Origin: Chromatiales bacterium
GTDB lineage: Bacteria; Pseudomonadota; Gammaproteobacteria; UBA6429; Thiohalophilaceae
Assembly: GCA_027076325.1 (NCBI GenBank)
Contig: JALTJZ010000011.1
Location: 141,848 to 205,847, forward strand
DNA length: 64,000 nucleotides
Direction: 5' to 3'
The notes beneath the pieces are model-generated. The model searched no databases, was not told the origin of the DNA, and saw only the letters and a program-made list of their open reading frames with translations. Positions 18,000 through 26,409 of the stretch are shown piece after piece (the stretch's first letter is position 1; each line of letters starts with the position of its first letter). Both the position numbers and the translations under genes were made by a program.

Positions 18000-18440
18000 C
18001 TATTTCGGTGCAATCGATTGAAGTTTTTCCTTATCCAGATAAGAATCAAGCCCACCCATAAACTGAACTACATTTTTATCTGACATAATCCCCTGCATGG
18101 CAACTTTACCCAGAATTGCAAAGCTTGTTTGAATCGCCAGTTTATTTTCATAACGAATTGCTTTTTCTGCTTCATCTTTACAGCGGTTTGTTAATAAATC
18201 CATAAATAAATTAGCCGTATCTTTATTTAATTTTTTACCAACATTAAGAGGGATATTGCTTAAGTTTTTAACAGTTGGGTGGGATGACATTGCACCATAG
18301 ACCCACTTGATTAATTTATTTTTATCATCACTTGTGGTTTTTTCAACTAAACAAATAGACAGTTTATCCGTAAAGGGGCCTGCAAAACCGGTTGAACAGG
18401 TTAAAAACAGTAATGAGATGATGCTCAATTTTATTTTCAT
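18000..18440 (-). CDS. Small secreted protein of unknown function
   Basis: 146 residues with a clear signal peptide (about 1-20, ending TGFA-G). The mature part is helical and lysine-rich with two cysteines (SICLVEK and TNRCKDE). No family was recognised. It may share a transcript with the DUF4124-like gene upstream on the same strand, 81 bp away; both are small exported proteins. Function cannot be given. Confidence 0.7.
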   Translation of the reverse strand: MKIKLSIISLLFLTCSTGFAGPFTDKLSICLVEKTTSDDKNKLIKWVYGAMSSHPTVKNLSNIPLNVGKKLNKDTANLFMDLLTNRCKDEAEKAIRYENKLAIQTSFAILGKVAMQGIMSDKNVVQFMGGLDSYLDKEKLQSIAPK

Positions 18441-18521
18441 AATTTTTCCTTATTGTGAACGCTAATGTTACACGAATGTAATGAGCCAGAGTTTTCCCTA
18501 CCCCAAACACCCCCGCTAAAA

Positions 18522-19001
18522 TCAATTACGACACCAGTAACTTACTTGCCGCTGAGCACCATCTGCTGCTTTTTTGCGCTCATCATCTGACATAATATGT
18601 CGTTTGCCATTTTTATCCTTCCTGTAAACAAAATGTGAATTCTGTATGCCGCTTAACTCTTTTTTTGCTCTTTCACAATTTTTCCTAATTTTATTCTGAT
18701 GCTGCTGCAGCTTTTTACGTTTTTGTTCTTTATCTTCCCGCTCCCGCTTTGATACCTCAAGAAATTCTTTTTCTCTTTTTGCTCTTTCTTCTTTTAGCTG
18801 CTTTCTGGTTTTTTTTGTACCGTCTTCATTCAGCTCGACTTTTTTTTCCGAACGTTTGATACTCACTGACTTCTCGCCACAAGGTACAGAGGTAAAATTA
18901 ATAACGCCCTCTTTATCTTTACATTTATATATTTTTGCCTGTACAGCGTTTATGGCTACAAAACTGAACAGCAAATATATGATTAGTAAAAAAGTTTTCA
19001 T
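18522..19001 (-). CDS. Secreted DUF4124-like protein
   Basis: 159 residues. The signal peptide is about 1-22. It is followed by a short DUF4124-like segment (IYKCKDKEGVINFTSVPCGEKS, abbreviated here by its ends IYKCKD and PCGEK), a family pattern of one small domain after the leader. The middle (about 55-110) is a highly charged Lys/Glu/Arg helix, probably coiled coil. Cysteines recur near the C-terminus. The function of DUF4124 proteins is unknown; a periplasmic location is inferred. Confidence 0.7.
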   Translation of the reverse strand: MKTFLLIIYLLFSFVAINAVQAKIYKCKDKEGVINFTSVPCGEKSVSIKRSEKKVELNEDGTKKTRKQLKEERAKREKEFLEVSKREREDKEQKRKKLQQHQNKIRKNCERAKKELSGIQNSHFVYRKDKNGKRHIMSDDERKKAADGAQRQVSYWCRN

Positions 19002-19027
19002 CGTGTTTAAGTAATTTATTTTTATAC

Positions 19028-19828
19028 CTAGCGTTCAGCATGTAGCCGTTGAGTTGATAAGCGCTGGCGTTCATCAAACAAATGCCGCGCACCCAGCCAT
19101 ACAGCTATAAGTGTAGCAAAACCAGAAGCGGCTGTTATCATAAACATGATTAGAATTTGATACTTAACCGCTTCGGCAGGGGGTGTGCCGCCCAAAATCT
19201 GACCACTCATCATTCCCGGTAATGTTACCAGTCCGGCTGCCGCCATTGCATTGACAATCGGGAACAACCCTATCCGTATACTTTGCCTTGCAATGTCACT
19301 GATCGATTGCCGCCATGTTTGCCCAAGCGCCAGTCGTGCTTCAATTACCATGCGCTGTTGCCAGGTAGTTTTAGTCAGGCTTTCCAGCGACAATGCCGCT
19401 GCCGTCATAGTATTGCCAATAATCATACCCATCAATGGAATAGCATATTGTGGTGTATACCAGGGTGTATTATCTACAACCAGTGTTAAAACAAAAACAC
19501 CAACAGCAAAGGACGAAACAAAAACAGATATTGTGCCAACACCATAACCCCATACACCTTTAAAACGCCGTGTTTGCCGCGCCATAATTTCACGCCCGGC
19601 CACCAGTAGCATCACCAGCCACATTAGCCCAATCCAGATAAAATCTTCCTGTGCAAACAACCACTTTAAAATAAGGCCAACCAGTAAAAGCTGCACAACG
19701 GTTCGAATAGCAGCAACCAGAATAGTCTGTGTCATTTTAAGCTGCATAAAATAAGACAACAGCGCTATTAATAACACCAGCGCAGCAGCAAGGCTTAAAT
19801 CAACCACACTTAAACTAACAACATTCAT
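19028..19828 (-). CDS. fetB: FetB-type ABC transporter permease
   Basis: 266 residues with about six to seven hydrophobic helices, matching the UPF0014/FetB (YbbM) family. Conserved stretches include AAIRTVVQLLLVGLIL near the N-terminus and GMIIGNTMTAAALSLESL and LPGMMSGQILGG further on. In E. coli FetAB exports iron and protects against peroxide stress. Its start overlaps the stop of the ATPase gene by 4 bp (ATGA), a tightly coupled pair. Confidence 0.9.
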   Translation of the reverse strand: MNVVSLSVVDLSLAAALVLLIALLSYFMQLKMTQTILVAAIRTVVQLLLVGLILKWLFAQEDFIWIGLMWLVMLLVAGREIMARQTRRFKGVWGYGVGTISVFVSSFAVGVFVLTLVVDNTPWYTPQYAIPLMGMIIGNTMTAAALSLESLTKTTWQQRMVIEARLALGQTWRQSISDIARQSIRIGLFPIVNAMAAAGLVTLPGMMSGQILGGTPPAEAVKYQILIMFMITAASGFATLIAVWLGARHLFDERQRLSTQRLHAER

Positions 19829-20478
19829 GCCTGCACCTCGATTAGTTCTGACTGCCTGATTTCAAATTGCCGCTGCGCCACTCGCTGGATCTGCTGCTGA
19901 TTATGCGCAACCCAGATAATGCTACATTGTGTTTGCTTCTGATACTGTAAAAATAATTTTTCGACTTGCAAACTATTACCACTATCCAGATTAGCAGTGG
20001 GCTCATCCAGCAACAAAATATGCGGCTCATTCGCCAAAACACGTATGACCCCCAGACGTTGCCGCTCACCGGTTGAGCAACGCATCACATTCCAATTTAA
20101 TGTATCCAGTGAAAAACCCATACTTTCCAGATAGGCTGTCATCTGTTTGTTTAAAGGTAAATTAAAATGTTCGCCGATACTGTCGAACCACCATAAGCTT
20201 TCTGATGCTAAATAGGCCACCTGCCTGCGCCATTGATGCGGCTCAAGCATGTTCATTTCCTGCCCATTAAAAAAACACTGCCCCTGATGTGGAATTAAAT
20301 CGGCTATTGCGCGCAATAATAAAGATTTACCCGCACCCGACTTCCCGGAAATACTCACTGTTTCGCCGGGCTTTACTTGCAGGTTAATCGGCTTAAGATT
20401 GTGGCAACTAAAATCAACCAGTTTTAATTGAGTTTGTACGGTCATCCTGCTGCCTGTAAGTTCAACATTGCTAGCCAA
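19825..20478 (-). CDS. fetA: FetA-type ABC transporter ATP-binding protein
   Basis: 217 residues with Walker A (GKSGAGKS), ABC signature (CSTGERQRLG) and Walker B (HILLLDEPTANLD), all canonical, so a working ATPase partner for FetB at the inner membrane. The start is uncertain: Met12 (20445, MTVQTQLK) fits the family N-terminus better, but neither start has a well-spaced ribosome site. It is divergent from a double-CDGSH iron-sulfur gene, consistent with an iron-related neighbourhood. Confidence 0.88.
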   Translation of the reverse strand: MASNVELTGSRMTVQTQLKLVDFSCHNLKPINLQVKPGETVSISGKSGAGKSLLLRAIADLIPHQGQCFFNGQEMNMLEPHQWRRQVAYLASESLWWFDSIGEHFNLPLNKQMTAYLESMGFSLDTLNWNVMRCSTGERQRLGVIRVLANEPHILLLDEPTANLDSGNSLQVEKLFLQYQKQTQCSIIWVAHNQQQIQRVAQRQFEIRQSELIEVQA

Positions 20479-20532
20479 TAGAGTAAGCTATACTTTATAT
20501 TATTTAGCATTATTAATCAGGAGAAACCCCGC

Positions 20533-20769
20533 ATGAGCCAACCCGACTGTCCGCAAAAATACCCCTATATTGAAAACCTCGATCCCGGTGACTACTACTG
20601 GTGCAGTTGTGGCAAATCCAACAACCAGCCTTTTTGTGATGGCTCACATAAAGGGACTGAGTTCACACCGGTTAAGTTTACCATTACAGAAAATAAAGAT
20701 GTTTATCTTTGTGGTTGCAAACAAACAGCCGATGCACCGTTTTGTGATGGGGCGCATAATAAGCTTTAA
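20533..20769 (+). CDS. Double-CDGSH iron-sulfur protein
   Basis: 78 residues with two zf-CDGSH modules, each offering three Cys and one His to a 2Fe-2S cluster: WCSCGKSNNQPFCDGSH and LCGCKQTADAPFCDGAH (second His in the GAH variant). This is the small prokaryotic two-domain mitoNEET-like type, a cytoplasmic redox or iron-sulfur protein of uncertain role. AGGAGAAA precedes the ATG. It is divergent from fetAB. Confidence 0.92.
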   Translation: MSQPDCPQKYPYIENLDPGDYYWCSCGKSNNQPFCDGSHKGTEFTPVKFTITENKDVYLCGCKQTADAPFCDGAHNKL

Positions 20770-20883
20770 CCTAAAATGTAATGGTTTGGGTTAAATAGAA
20801 ATCAATTATATAGCGCTTTAAAGTCTACACCCCCAAACGCCTCGTATTAGCACCTGGAAAAATAATATTTATAAGGAAATACA

Positions 20884-21193
20884 ATGAACAGACGAAAACT
20901 AATTGTTCACCACTCGACCAGCAATAGTGTTACAACAAAAAAGTTGACATAAAAATGTGGCATAAACTAAAGAGGTTTCTCTCAAATAGGTTACCATAAA
21001 ATCATTGAGAGAAATGGAAATAGTGTTGATGGAAGGCCCGAAACGGCACAAGGAGCTCATACCAAAGGTGCCAACCAGGCATCGTTAAGTGTATGCGTTA
21101 TTGGTGACTTTGAAAGTAACGTATCATCTTCCAGGCAAATAGCAGCTCTTACTTCCGTATTAACTGATTGGTGCAAAAAATATAAAAAAGGGC
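20884..21193 (+). pseudogene. Remnant of an N-acetylmuramoyl-L-alanine amidase (Amidase_2)
   Basis: Reading from ATG 20884 gives RKLIVHHS, then two in-frame TAA stops (20950 and 20968), then RGFSQIGYHKIIERNG, GRPETAQGAH and SVCVIGDFE in the same frame. These are the core motifs of T7-lysozyme-like amidases, including zinc-ligand histidines. A few residues between the stops look eroded, and the reading frame runs into the terminator at 21185. It is probably a phage- or toxin-derived relic rather than a functional wall hydrolase. Confidence 0.8.
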
Positions 21194-21214
21194 AGCCAAT
21201 TGGCCACCCTTTTT
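21185..21214. terminator. Bidirectional terminator between the amidase relic and amtB
   Basis: AAAAAGGG (21185-21192), an inner palindrome GCCAATTGGC (21195-21204) and CCCTTTTT (21207-21214) form one stem with a single internal mismatch pair and T-runs on both strands. It would end amtB transcription on the minus strand. Confidence 0.85.
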
Positions 21215-21250
21215 ATTTTATTAGCCGAAGCTAATTACATATACTAAAGT

Positions 21251-22531
21251 TTACATACCCGAACCACGTGAACCGGTAAATTCAGGGTAGGCTTCCATAC
21301 CGCATTCGCCGATATCACAGCCTTCGTATTCTTCTTCTTCGCTAACACGAACACCCATAATGGCTTTGATAGCAACCCAGACAATCAGGCTGGTTACAAA
21401 TACCCAAACCAGAATGGTTAACAGGCCGGCAATCTGGCCGCCGAAGGTTGCATCTCCGTTTGTCAGTGGCACGGCTAACAAGCCCCACATACCGACAACA
21501 CCGTGAACCGAAATAGCACCCACTGGATCATCAATTTTCATTTTATCTAAAGTGATAATTGAGAACACCACAAGGGTACCACCGGCAGCACCAATTAAGG
21601 TGGCACCTAATGCCGTTGGCGTATCAGGCCCGGCCGTAATCGCAACCAGACCGGCTAATGCACCGTTAAGTGCCATGGTTAAGTCAGCTTTACCAAATAA
21701 CATGCGTGCAACAATCAGCGCCGCAATCACACCACCGGCAGCAGCAGCATTGGTATTTAAGAACACCACGGCAACCGAGTTAGCGCTGGCCATGTCGCCC
21801 AGTTTTAGAACCGAGCCACCATTGAAACCAAACCAGCCCATCCATAAAATGAATGTACCGAGTGTGGCTAAAGGTAAGTTAGCGCCGGGGATAGCATTAA
21901 TTTGGCCATTAGGGCCGTATTTGCCTTTACGTGCGCCAAGCACAATAACACCGGCTAATGCCGCAGCCGCACCGGCTAAATGCACAATGCCTGAACCAGC
22001 AAAGTCAAGGAAACCCATGTCGCCAAGGCTATACATACCAAACACAGAACCACCGCCCCATGTCCAGTTACCTTCCATTGGGTAGATAAAACCGGTCATC
22101 ACAACAGCAAATGCCATAAAAGCCCAAAGCTTCATACGCTCTGCAACGGCACCTGATACAATCGACATAGCCGTTGCGACGAATACCACCTGGAAGAAGA
22201 AATCGGATGCGGCAGAGTAAACTGAATCACCACCGAATTTATTTTCAGCAGAAGCGGCTAATGCATCTTTGACCAGATCATCGCCACCAGCAATACCGTC
22301 AAGGAAGATACCGCCGCCGTACATAATGTCATACCCCACAATCATGTACATGGTACAAGCGATGGCATACAACACAACGTTCTTGGTTAAAATTTCAGTG
22401 GTGTTTTTAGCACGCACTAAACCTGCTTCGAGCATGGCAAAACCGGCTGCCATCCACATCACCAGAGCACCCATTACTAAAAAATAAAAAGTGTCCATGG
22501 CATATTGTAATTCAAATATTTGATTTTCCAT
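21251..22531 (-). CDS. amtB: Ammonium transporter
   Basis: 426 residues with about eleven transmembrane helices, the Amt family length. Hallmarks include AGFAMLEAGLVRAKN (about residues 30-44), GNWTWGGG, FAGSGIVHLAGA and GWFGFNGGS, and the conserved late motif SVHGVVGMWG. It moves ammonium across the inner membrane. The C-terminal tail is acidic with extra cysteines (EEYEGCDIGECGM), a small variation. It lies 16 bp after glnK in the classic glnK-amtB order, so GlnK is expected to block the channel when nitrogen is plentiful. Confidence 0.96.
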   Translation of the reverse strand: MENQIFELQYAMDTFYFLVMGALVMWMAAGFAMLEAGLVRAKNTTEILTKNVVLYAIACTMYMIVGYDIMYGGGIFLDGIAGGDDLVKDALAASAENKFGGDSVYSAASDFFFQVVFVATAMSIVSGAVAERMKLWAFMAFAVVMTGFIYPMEGNWTWGGGSVFGMYSLGDMGFLDFAGSGIVHLAGAAAALAGVIVLGARKGKYGPNGQINAIPGANLPLATLGTFILWMGWFGFNGGSVLKLGDMASANSVAVVFLNTNAAAAGGVIAALIVARMLFGKADLTMALNGALAGLVAITAGPDTPTALGATLIGAAGGTLVVFSIITLDKMKIDDPVGAISVHGVVGMWGLLAVPLTNGDATFGGQIAGLLTILVWVFVTSLIVWVAIKAIMGVRVSEEEEYEGCDIGECGMEAYPEFTGSRGSGM

Positions 22532-22547
22532 TAGTTACTCCCCACCC

Positions 22548-22901
<354 letters not shown>

Positions 22902-22954
22902 CTAGGTTGATATAAATAAATATTGTTCAAAAGCAATATTGACCATTAATATAT

Positions 22955-22970
22955 TGCATGTGGTGTGCCA
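22955..22970 (-). promoter_or_regulatory. Sigma-54 promoter of glnK-amtB
   Basis: On the minus strand TGGCACACCACATGCA has the GG and GC dinucleotides separated by 10 nt, as required for sigma-54 -24/-12 elements. It would place the transcript start near 22944, about 58 nt before the glnK ATG. Confidence 0.75.
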
Positions 22971-23021
22971 AATTGAAAATAGTCTTATAAAACAATAGGT
23001 AAGCATAAATGGATGTCTGCA

Positions 23022-23038
23022 TGCACCATTTTGGCGCA
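23022..23038. promoter_or_regulatory. NtrC-like binding site upstream of glnK
   Basis: TGCACC-ATTTT-GGCGCA differs at one position from the NtrC consensus TGCACC-N5-GGTGCA. It lies about 85 bp upstream of the inferred start, as for an NtrC enhancer. Confidence 0.75.
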
Positions 23039-23064
23039 CAAATAAAGTGCGTAATATCCTATGC

Positions 23065-23094
23065 TGCACACTAATAATGCACAAAAAGAGTGCA
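23065..23094. promoter_or_regulatory. Two overlapping NtrC-like sites upstream of glnK
   Basis: TGCACACTAATAATGCA (23065-23081) and TGCACAAAAAGAGTGCA (23078-23094) both have the TGCAC/TGCA half-site geometry in a 17-bp frame and share four bases. With the site at 23022 they form a small enhancer cluster. Confidence 0.6.
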
Positions 23095-23126
23095 AATTAG
23101 GGCTTTACCCTGCCCCCTGTGAACAC

Positions 23127-23165
23127 AAAAAAACCTGTACCGCGCTCTGCAATACAGGTTTTTTT
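23127..23165 (-). terminator. Terminator downstream of the first TorF porin gene
   Basis: AAAAAAACCTGTA (23127-23139) pairs with TACAGGTTTTTTT (23153-23165) around a 13-nt loop. U-tracts exist on both strands, so it can stop transcription from either side. Confidence 0.88.
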
Positions 23166-23189
23166 ATAGGGTGATCCCGTTTGATATTA

Positions 23190-23888
23190 TTATAGATCGA
23201 AGCTCTTTTTAACCGTTACGAATAACTCGGTATCTTTACTGGCGGTGGTATTTGATGTTCCATCCTCATAGGTCAATGCAATGCTAACATCAAAATCCAG
23301 AATATTTTTGGAAGCTTGCACTTTAAAATCATTAAAGCTGCTGCCTGTATCGGGCGAGAAACGGCCATAATGAAAGCTCAATAAAACATCGTCAACCAGC
23401 TCAATATCCACGCCAACGTCAACATAGTTATAATCACTCGCACCGGCCGTATCATCTGATCCATTATAATAAGTTAAGCTGGCCGGACCCCAGTCAAAAC
23501 CGACATAAAGCTCCTGCCTGCCCGCAGCAAAGCTACTGTCGGTATATTCATAAATGATATAGCCAATATCCACACCAAAATCATCCCAGCTATGTGCCCA
23601 ACCGCCATACGCATCAATCTCAAAACCACTGCCGGTATTTGCGCCTGTACCATTAACAGAGGAAGCCCATGCACCCACATAAAATTCAGTCTCATGTGTA
23701 AAGTCGATGCCACCTTGTGCTGCAATACCACTATCGCTTTGTGTCTGGCCACGAAAAACATAGTTACTGGTAATGGCCGCATTGGCCGTAAAAGAGCGCT
23801 CAGCGACGGCCATCGGTAAAGCACTAAAATAGGTGACGATACTTGCCGCTGCAACTGCAGATAAGGGATGAATAAAGGATTTACGCAT
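23190..23888 (-). CDS. TorF-family putative porin (copy 1)
   Basis: 232 residues. The signal peptide (about 1-29, ending AVAE) is followed by the Gcw_chp/TorF N-terminal signature TSNYVFRGQTQSDSG..AQGGIDF, then alternating beta strands with paired aromatic residues up to a terminal LFVTVKKSFDL. The family is predicted to form small outer-membrane barrels. The mature proteins of the three copies in this window share the pattern (S)NYxxRGxT..AxQGGxD. Its position next to glnK-amtB suggests a role in nitrogen-compound entry; the substrate is unproven. Confidence 0.85.
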   Translation of the reverse strand: MRKSFIHPLSAVAAASIVTYFSALPMAVAERSFTANAAITSNYVFRGQTQSDSGIAAQGGIDFTHETEFYVGAWASSVNGTGANTGSGFEIDAYGGWAHSWDDFGVDIGYIIYEYTDSSFAAGRQELYVGFDWGPASLTYYNGSDDTAGASDYNYVDVGVDIELVDDVLLSFHYGRFSPDTGSSFNDFKVQASKNILDFDVSIALTYEDGTSNTTASKDTELFVTVKKSFDL

Positions 23889-24410
23889 GGCTGTTCTCCA
23901 ATGGGGCTTTATTTAACAATTCATAGCCAACCATACTAACAAAAGAAAAGCCTGCGAGAGAATACTTTTTTATAAAAAGTTACCTCCTGTGATTTGTATA
24001 ACAGGCTATAAAAATGCTTTGCCTATCGCCACTCACAGGCGATACCTTTGTCTGTGTATATTGGCGCACGTTGCTAAATCTGCTGGAAAAGGCCATTTCC
24101 TAACCTGACACAAAGCGCAGAGCTGGTAATTTTTAAAACGTCTGATTATCAAGATAGGCGGAGCCATTGTCATTGCTGAAATCCAGGACTTGAGGCTAGC
24201 TGTTAACCGGCGCCATCCCTTCTCTGGAGGAAGGCCAGGATGAGGGGGGGCAAATAAAAGTGCGTATCTATTCCGATCCCCCCCCTCTCCCGAAGGGAGA
24301 GGGCGTTAACGAGACAACAGGGATACTCCCTCATCGGTTTTACAAAAATTTAAAATCAAGCAGCAAAACTCAGCTTGCCAATACCGCTTGGTAAATTTTT
24401 TAAACCCGGT
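23889..24410. other. Intergenic region between TorF copies 1 and 2
   Basis: About 520 bp with no credible gene. It contains a probable promoter region for copy 1 and a family-type genomic repeat around 24210-24330 (see the hairpin at 24283). No sigma-54 element with correct spacing was found here. Confidence 0.5.
24283..24303. repeat. Palindromic repeat hairpin
   Basis: CCCTCTCCC-GAA-GGGAGAGGG, a perfect 9-bp stem with a 3-nt loop. Sequences of this kind recur between genes in many proteobacterial genomes as REP-like units; there is no second exact copy in this window. Confidence 0.6.
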
Positions 24411-25046
24411 TTAAAAAAACTTATTCCAGCTTATATTAACCCGCATATTGTCACTTTGGCCTTGTGCCAGGTTTTCGGATGTGTCACTCAGGCTAAAACT
24501 CAAGTCACCCTTGCTGATGGTAACACTGTAATCGTTATAGTCGGTTCGACCTGCCTGATCAAAACGGAATATACCAACATGTGCAGTCAATACATACCTG
24601 CCCGGTAATTCAAAATCGGCCGCACCTTCGAGATAAATATTGGTTTCATTAACATCCACCGATACTTTAGCACTGTAGTTTTTATACACCGTACCAGCAT
24701 AAATTTCGGTGAAGTCATCCGTACCGCTGTCACCCAGATATTGATAGGTAATCACACCAGCATCAAAATCAAATTCACCAAATTTATTGGTATAACCGCC
24801 ATATAGATCCAGCTCGGTATCACTCGCTGTGTTTGATGTCCAGGCGCCCGCATAAAAGTGTTTATTGATTGTATAATCGGCTCCACCCTGAACCGCAGCT
24901 GCGTCATCCGTTCGAGTTACCCCGCGCCAGATATAATTCGAAGTTACCGTCAAATTCGTTGAAATTTGAGCTGCCCACACCGGTGTAACGCCCAATGCCA
25001 AAGCAGCTAACAAGCCGCTTTTAATAATGAAGGTTCTTAATGCCAT
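24411..25046 (-). CDS. TorF-family putative porin (copy 2)
   Basis: 211 residues with a signal peptide (about 1-26, ending VWAA) and the family signature TSNYIWRGVTRTDDA..VQGGADY. A beta-strand pattern follows and the protein ends in Phe-Phe (ISWNKFF), typical of outer-membrane proteins recognised by the Bam machinery. It is a paralogue of the proteins at 23190 and 31622. No operon partner is evident; its upstream region contains one NtrC-like half-site pair. Confidence 0.85.
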   Translation of the reverse strand: MALRTFIIKSGLLAALALGVTPVWAAQISTNLTVTSNYIWRGVTRTDDAAAVQGGADYTINKHFYAGAWTSNTASDTELDLYGGYTNKFGEFDFDAGVITYQYLGDSGTDDFTEIYAGTVYKNYSAKVSVDVNETNIYLEGAADFELPGRYVLTAHVGIFRFDQAGRTDYNDYSVTISKGDLSFSLSDTSENLAQGQSDNMRVNISWNKFF

Positions 25047-25144
25047 AATATTCCCCTTTTACACACTGTGTTTTATGTTTAAACTCTGATTATTGGCAAT
25101 TTTAACAAATTGGCTGCCGTTATCTTGTGAACTGGCACTGATTA

Positions 25145-25161
25145 CGCACACAAAGAGTGCA
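25145..25161. promoter_or_regulatory. Possible NtrC-like site between TorF copy 2 and ubiK
   Basis: CGCACACAAAGAGTGCA shows the GCAC-N7-GTGCA arrangement seen at the glnK enhancer. It lies about 100 bp upstream of the TorF copy 2 start and just before ubiK. No well-spaced sigma-54 element accompanies it, so support is limited. Confidence 0.35.
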
Positions 25162-25185
25162 CTCTATATATATAAGGAGCCACCC

Positions 25186-25449
25186 ATGTCTTTTGCTTTT
25201 AATCCCTTTTCCAAAGCCGTACTGGATAGCCTGCAGGAAAAGATGCCCGAGGGAATAACATCGGGGCTACAAGGTTTACAGTCTGATTTTGAGCATAATT
25301 TGCGTGCCGCCATTGAAGCAAATCTAAAAAAGCTAAATCTGGTGACGCGTGAAGAATTTGATATTCAGCAACAGGTGTTACTGCGAACACGAGAAAAACT
25401 TGAAACACTGGAAAAAAAACTGGCTGCAATGGAAAATAGCAGTAACTGA
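25186..25449 (+). CDS. ubiK: Ubiquinone biosynthesis accessory factor UbiK (YqiC/BMFP)
   Basis: 87 residues starting MSFAFNPF; this ATG has AAGGAG upstream and removes an implausible leader of the longer frame. The protein matches the BMFP family: an amphipathic N-terminus, a central helix (LQSDFEHNLRAAIEANLKKLNLVTREEFD), and a C-terminal trimeric coiled coil (LLRTREKLETLEKKLAAME). UbiK assists aerobic ubiquinone synthesis with UbiJ. Confidence 0.88.
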   Translation: MSFAFNPFSKAVLDSLQEKMPEGITSGLQGLQSDFEHNLRAAIEANLKKLNLVTREEFDIQQQVLLRTREKLETLEKKLAAMENSSN

Positions 25450-25464
25450 AATTGGGCGCAGAAT

Positions 25465-25694
25465 CTAAGGTATCCCCACGAACCTCCAGTAAAAAGCAAT
25501 CAAAAACAATCGCTTAAAAACACAGGCATCAATATGGAATAAAACGCGGTCATTGCGAAGCAACAACGTGAGGGCGACAATCTTAAGTTAATAACCTTTA
25601 ATGATAAGTTTGCCGCGTCAACACTGAAAAACAGGTGTTTTTCAGTGTTTCCTCGCAAAGACAGGCAAGGCTAAATTTCGCGGGGGATCCTCAG
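25465..25694. mobile_element. 230-bp MITE with IS10-like ends
   Basis: The left end CTAAGGTATCCCCAC and the right end, read on the minus strand, CTGAGGATCCCCCGCGAAAT resemble the IS10-group end at 13181 (CTGACGGATCCCCAC). The element is flanked by 9-bp near-identical direct repeats, GCGCAGAAT (25456-25464) and GCGCAGGAT (25695-25703), the duplication length made by IS10-type transposases. It encodes no protein. Internal hairpins include AACACTGAAAAAC/GTTTTTCAGTGTT. Confidence 0.8.
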
Positions 25695-25711
25695 GCGCAG
25701 GATGCTCCTTT

Positions 25712-26407
25712 CTATACGGTTAAATACTGTTGAACCAGATCATCCGATAAATCACTCATTTCACCCTGCGCCACATTTCGCCCTCTGTCCATGATGACAA
25801 AGTTTTTACCAACCCGACGTGCAAAGGGTAATTTTTGTTCGACAAGCAGCACCGTAATATTTTGTTCTTCATTTAGCTTAATAATAATATCACCAATTTG
25901 CTGCACGATATTCGGTTGGATACCTTCGGTGGGTTCATCCAGCAATAAAATTTTGGGGTTTAAGGTAAGCGCCCGACCGATAGCCAGTTGCTGTTGTTGG
26001 CCACCCGACAAATCACCGCCGCGACGATGTAGCATATCTTTTAACACCGGAAAAAGCTCAAAGATTTGTTCTGGAATCGCCCGTGTATGCCGCCCAGTAA
26101 CAGACAAACCCACACGTAAATTTTCTTCGACGGTAAGCTGGCCAAAAATATCACGTCCCTGTGGTACATAACCAATACCGAGCTTGGCGCGAATTTCAGC
26201 TGCCTTACCGCTAATGGTTGTACCATTAAATTCAATGCTTCCAGACTTAACAGGTAACAAACCCATAATGGATTGCAGCAGTGTTGTTTTGCCCACACCA
26301 TTGCGTCCCATTAAACAAATGCAACTGCCCTGTGGAATATCAAACGACACATCCCATAAAGTATGGCTCTCACCATAAAACTGATTTAAGTCTTTAATTG
26401 AGAGCAT
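25712..26407 (-). CDS. urtE: Urea ABC transporter ATPase UrtE
   Basis: 231 residues, LivF-like. It has Walker A (GRNGVGKT), signature LSGGQQQQLAIGRAL and Walker B (ILLLDEPTEGIQP), with the QPNIVQQI stretch usual in UrtE. It is one of two ATPases driving urea import. It is the last gene of the urt cluster and begins 2 bp after urtD. The MITE at 25465-25694 lies directly beyond its stop. Confidence 0.95.
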   Translation of the reverse strand: MLSIKDLNQFYGESHTLWDVSFDIPQGSCICLMGRNGVGKTTLLQSIMGLLPVKSGSIEFNGTTISGKAAEIRAKLGIGYVPQGRDIFGQLTVEENLRVGLSVTGRHTRAIPEQIFELFPVLKDMLHRRGGDLSGGQQQQLAIGRALTLNPKILLLDEPTEGIQPNIVQQIGDIIIKLNEEQNITVLLVEQKLPFARRVGKNFVIMDRGRNVAQGEMSDLSDDLVQQYLTV

Positions 26408-26409
26408 GC

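Noticed and set aside
23889..24410. Sigma-54 promoter at TTGGCGCACGTTGC (about 24060)
   Set aside because: The GG-GC spacing is 8 nt instead of 10, and it points away from the porin gene.
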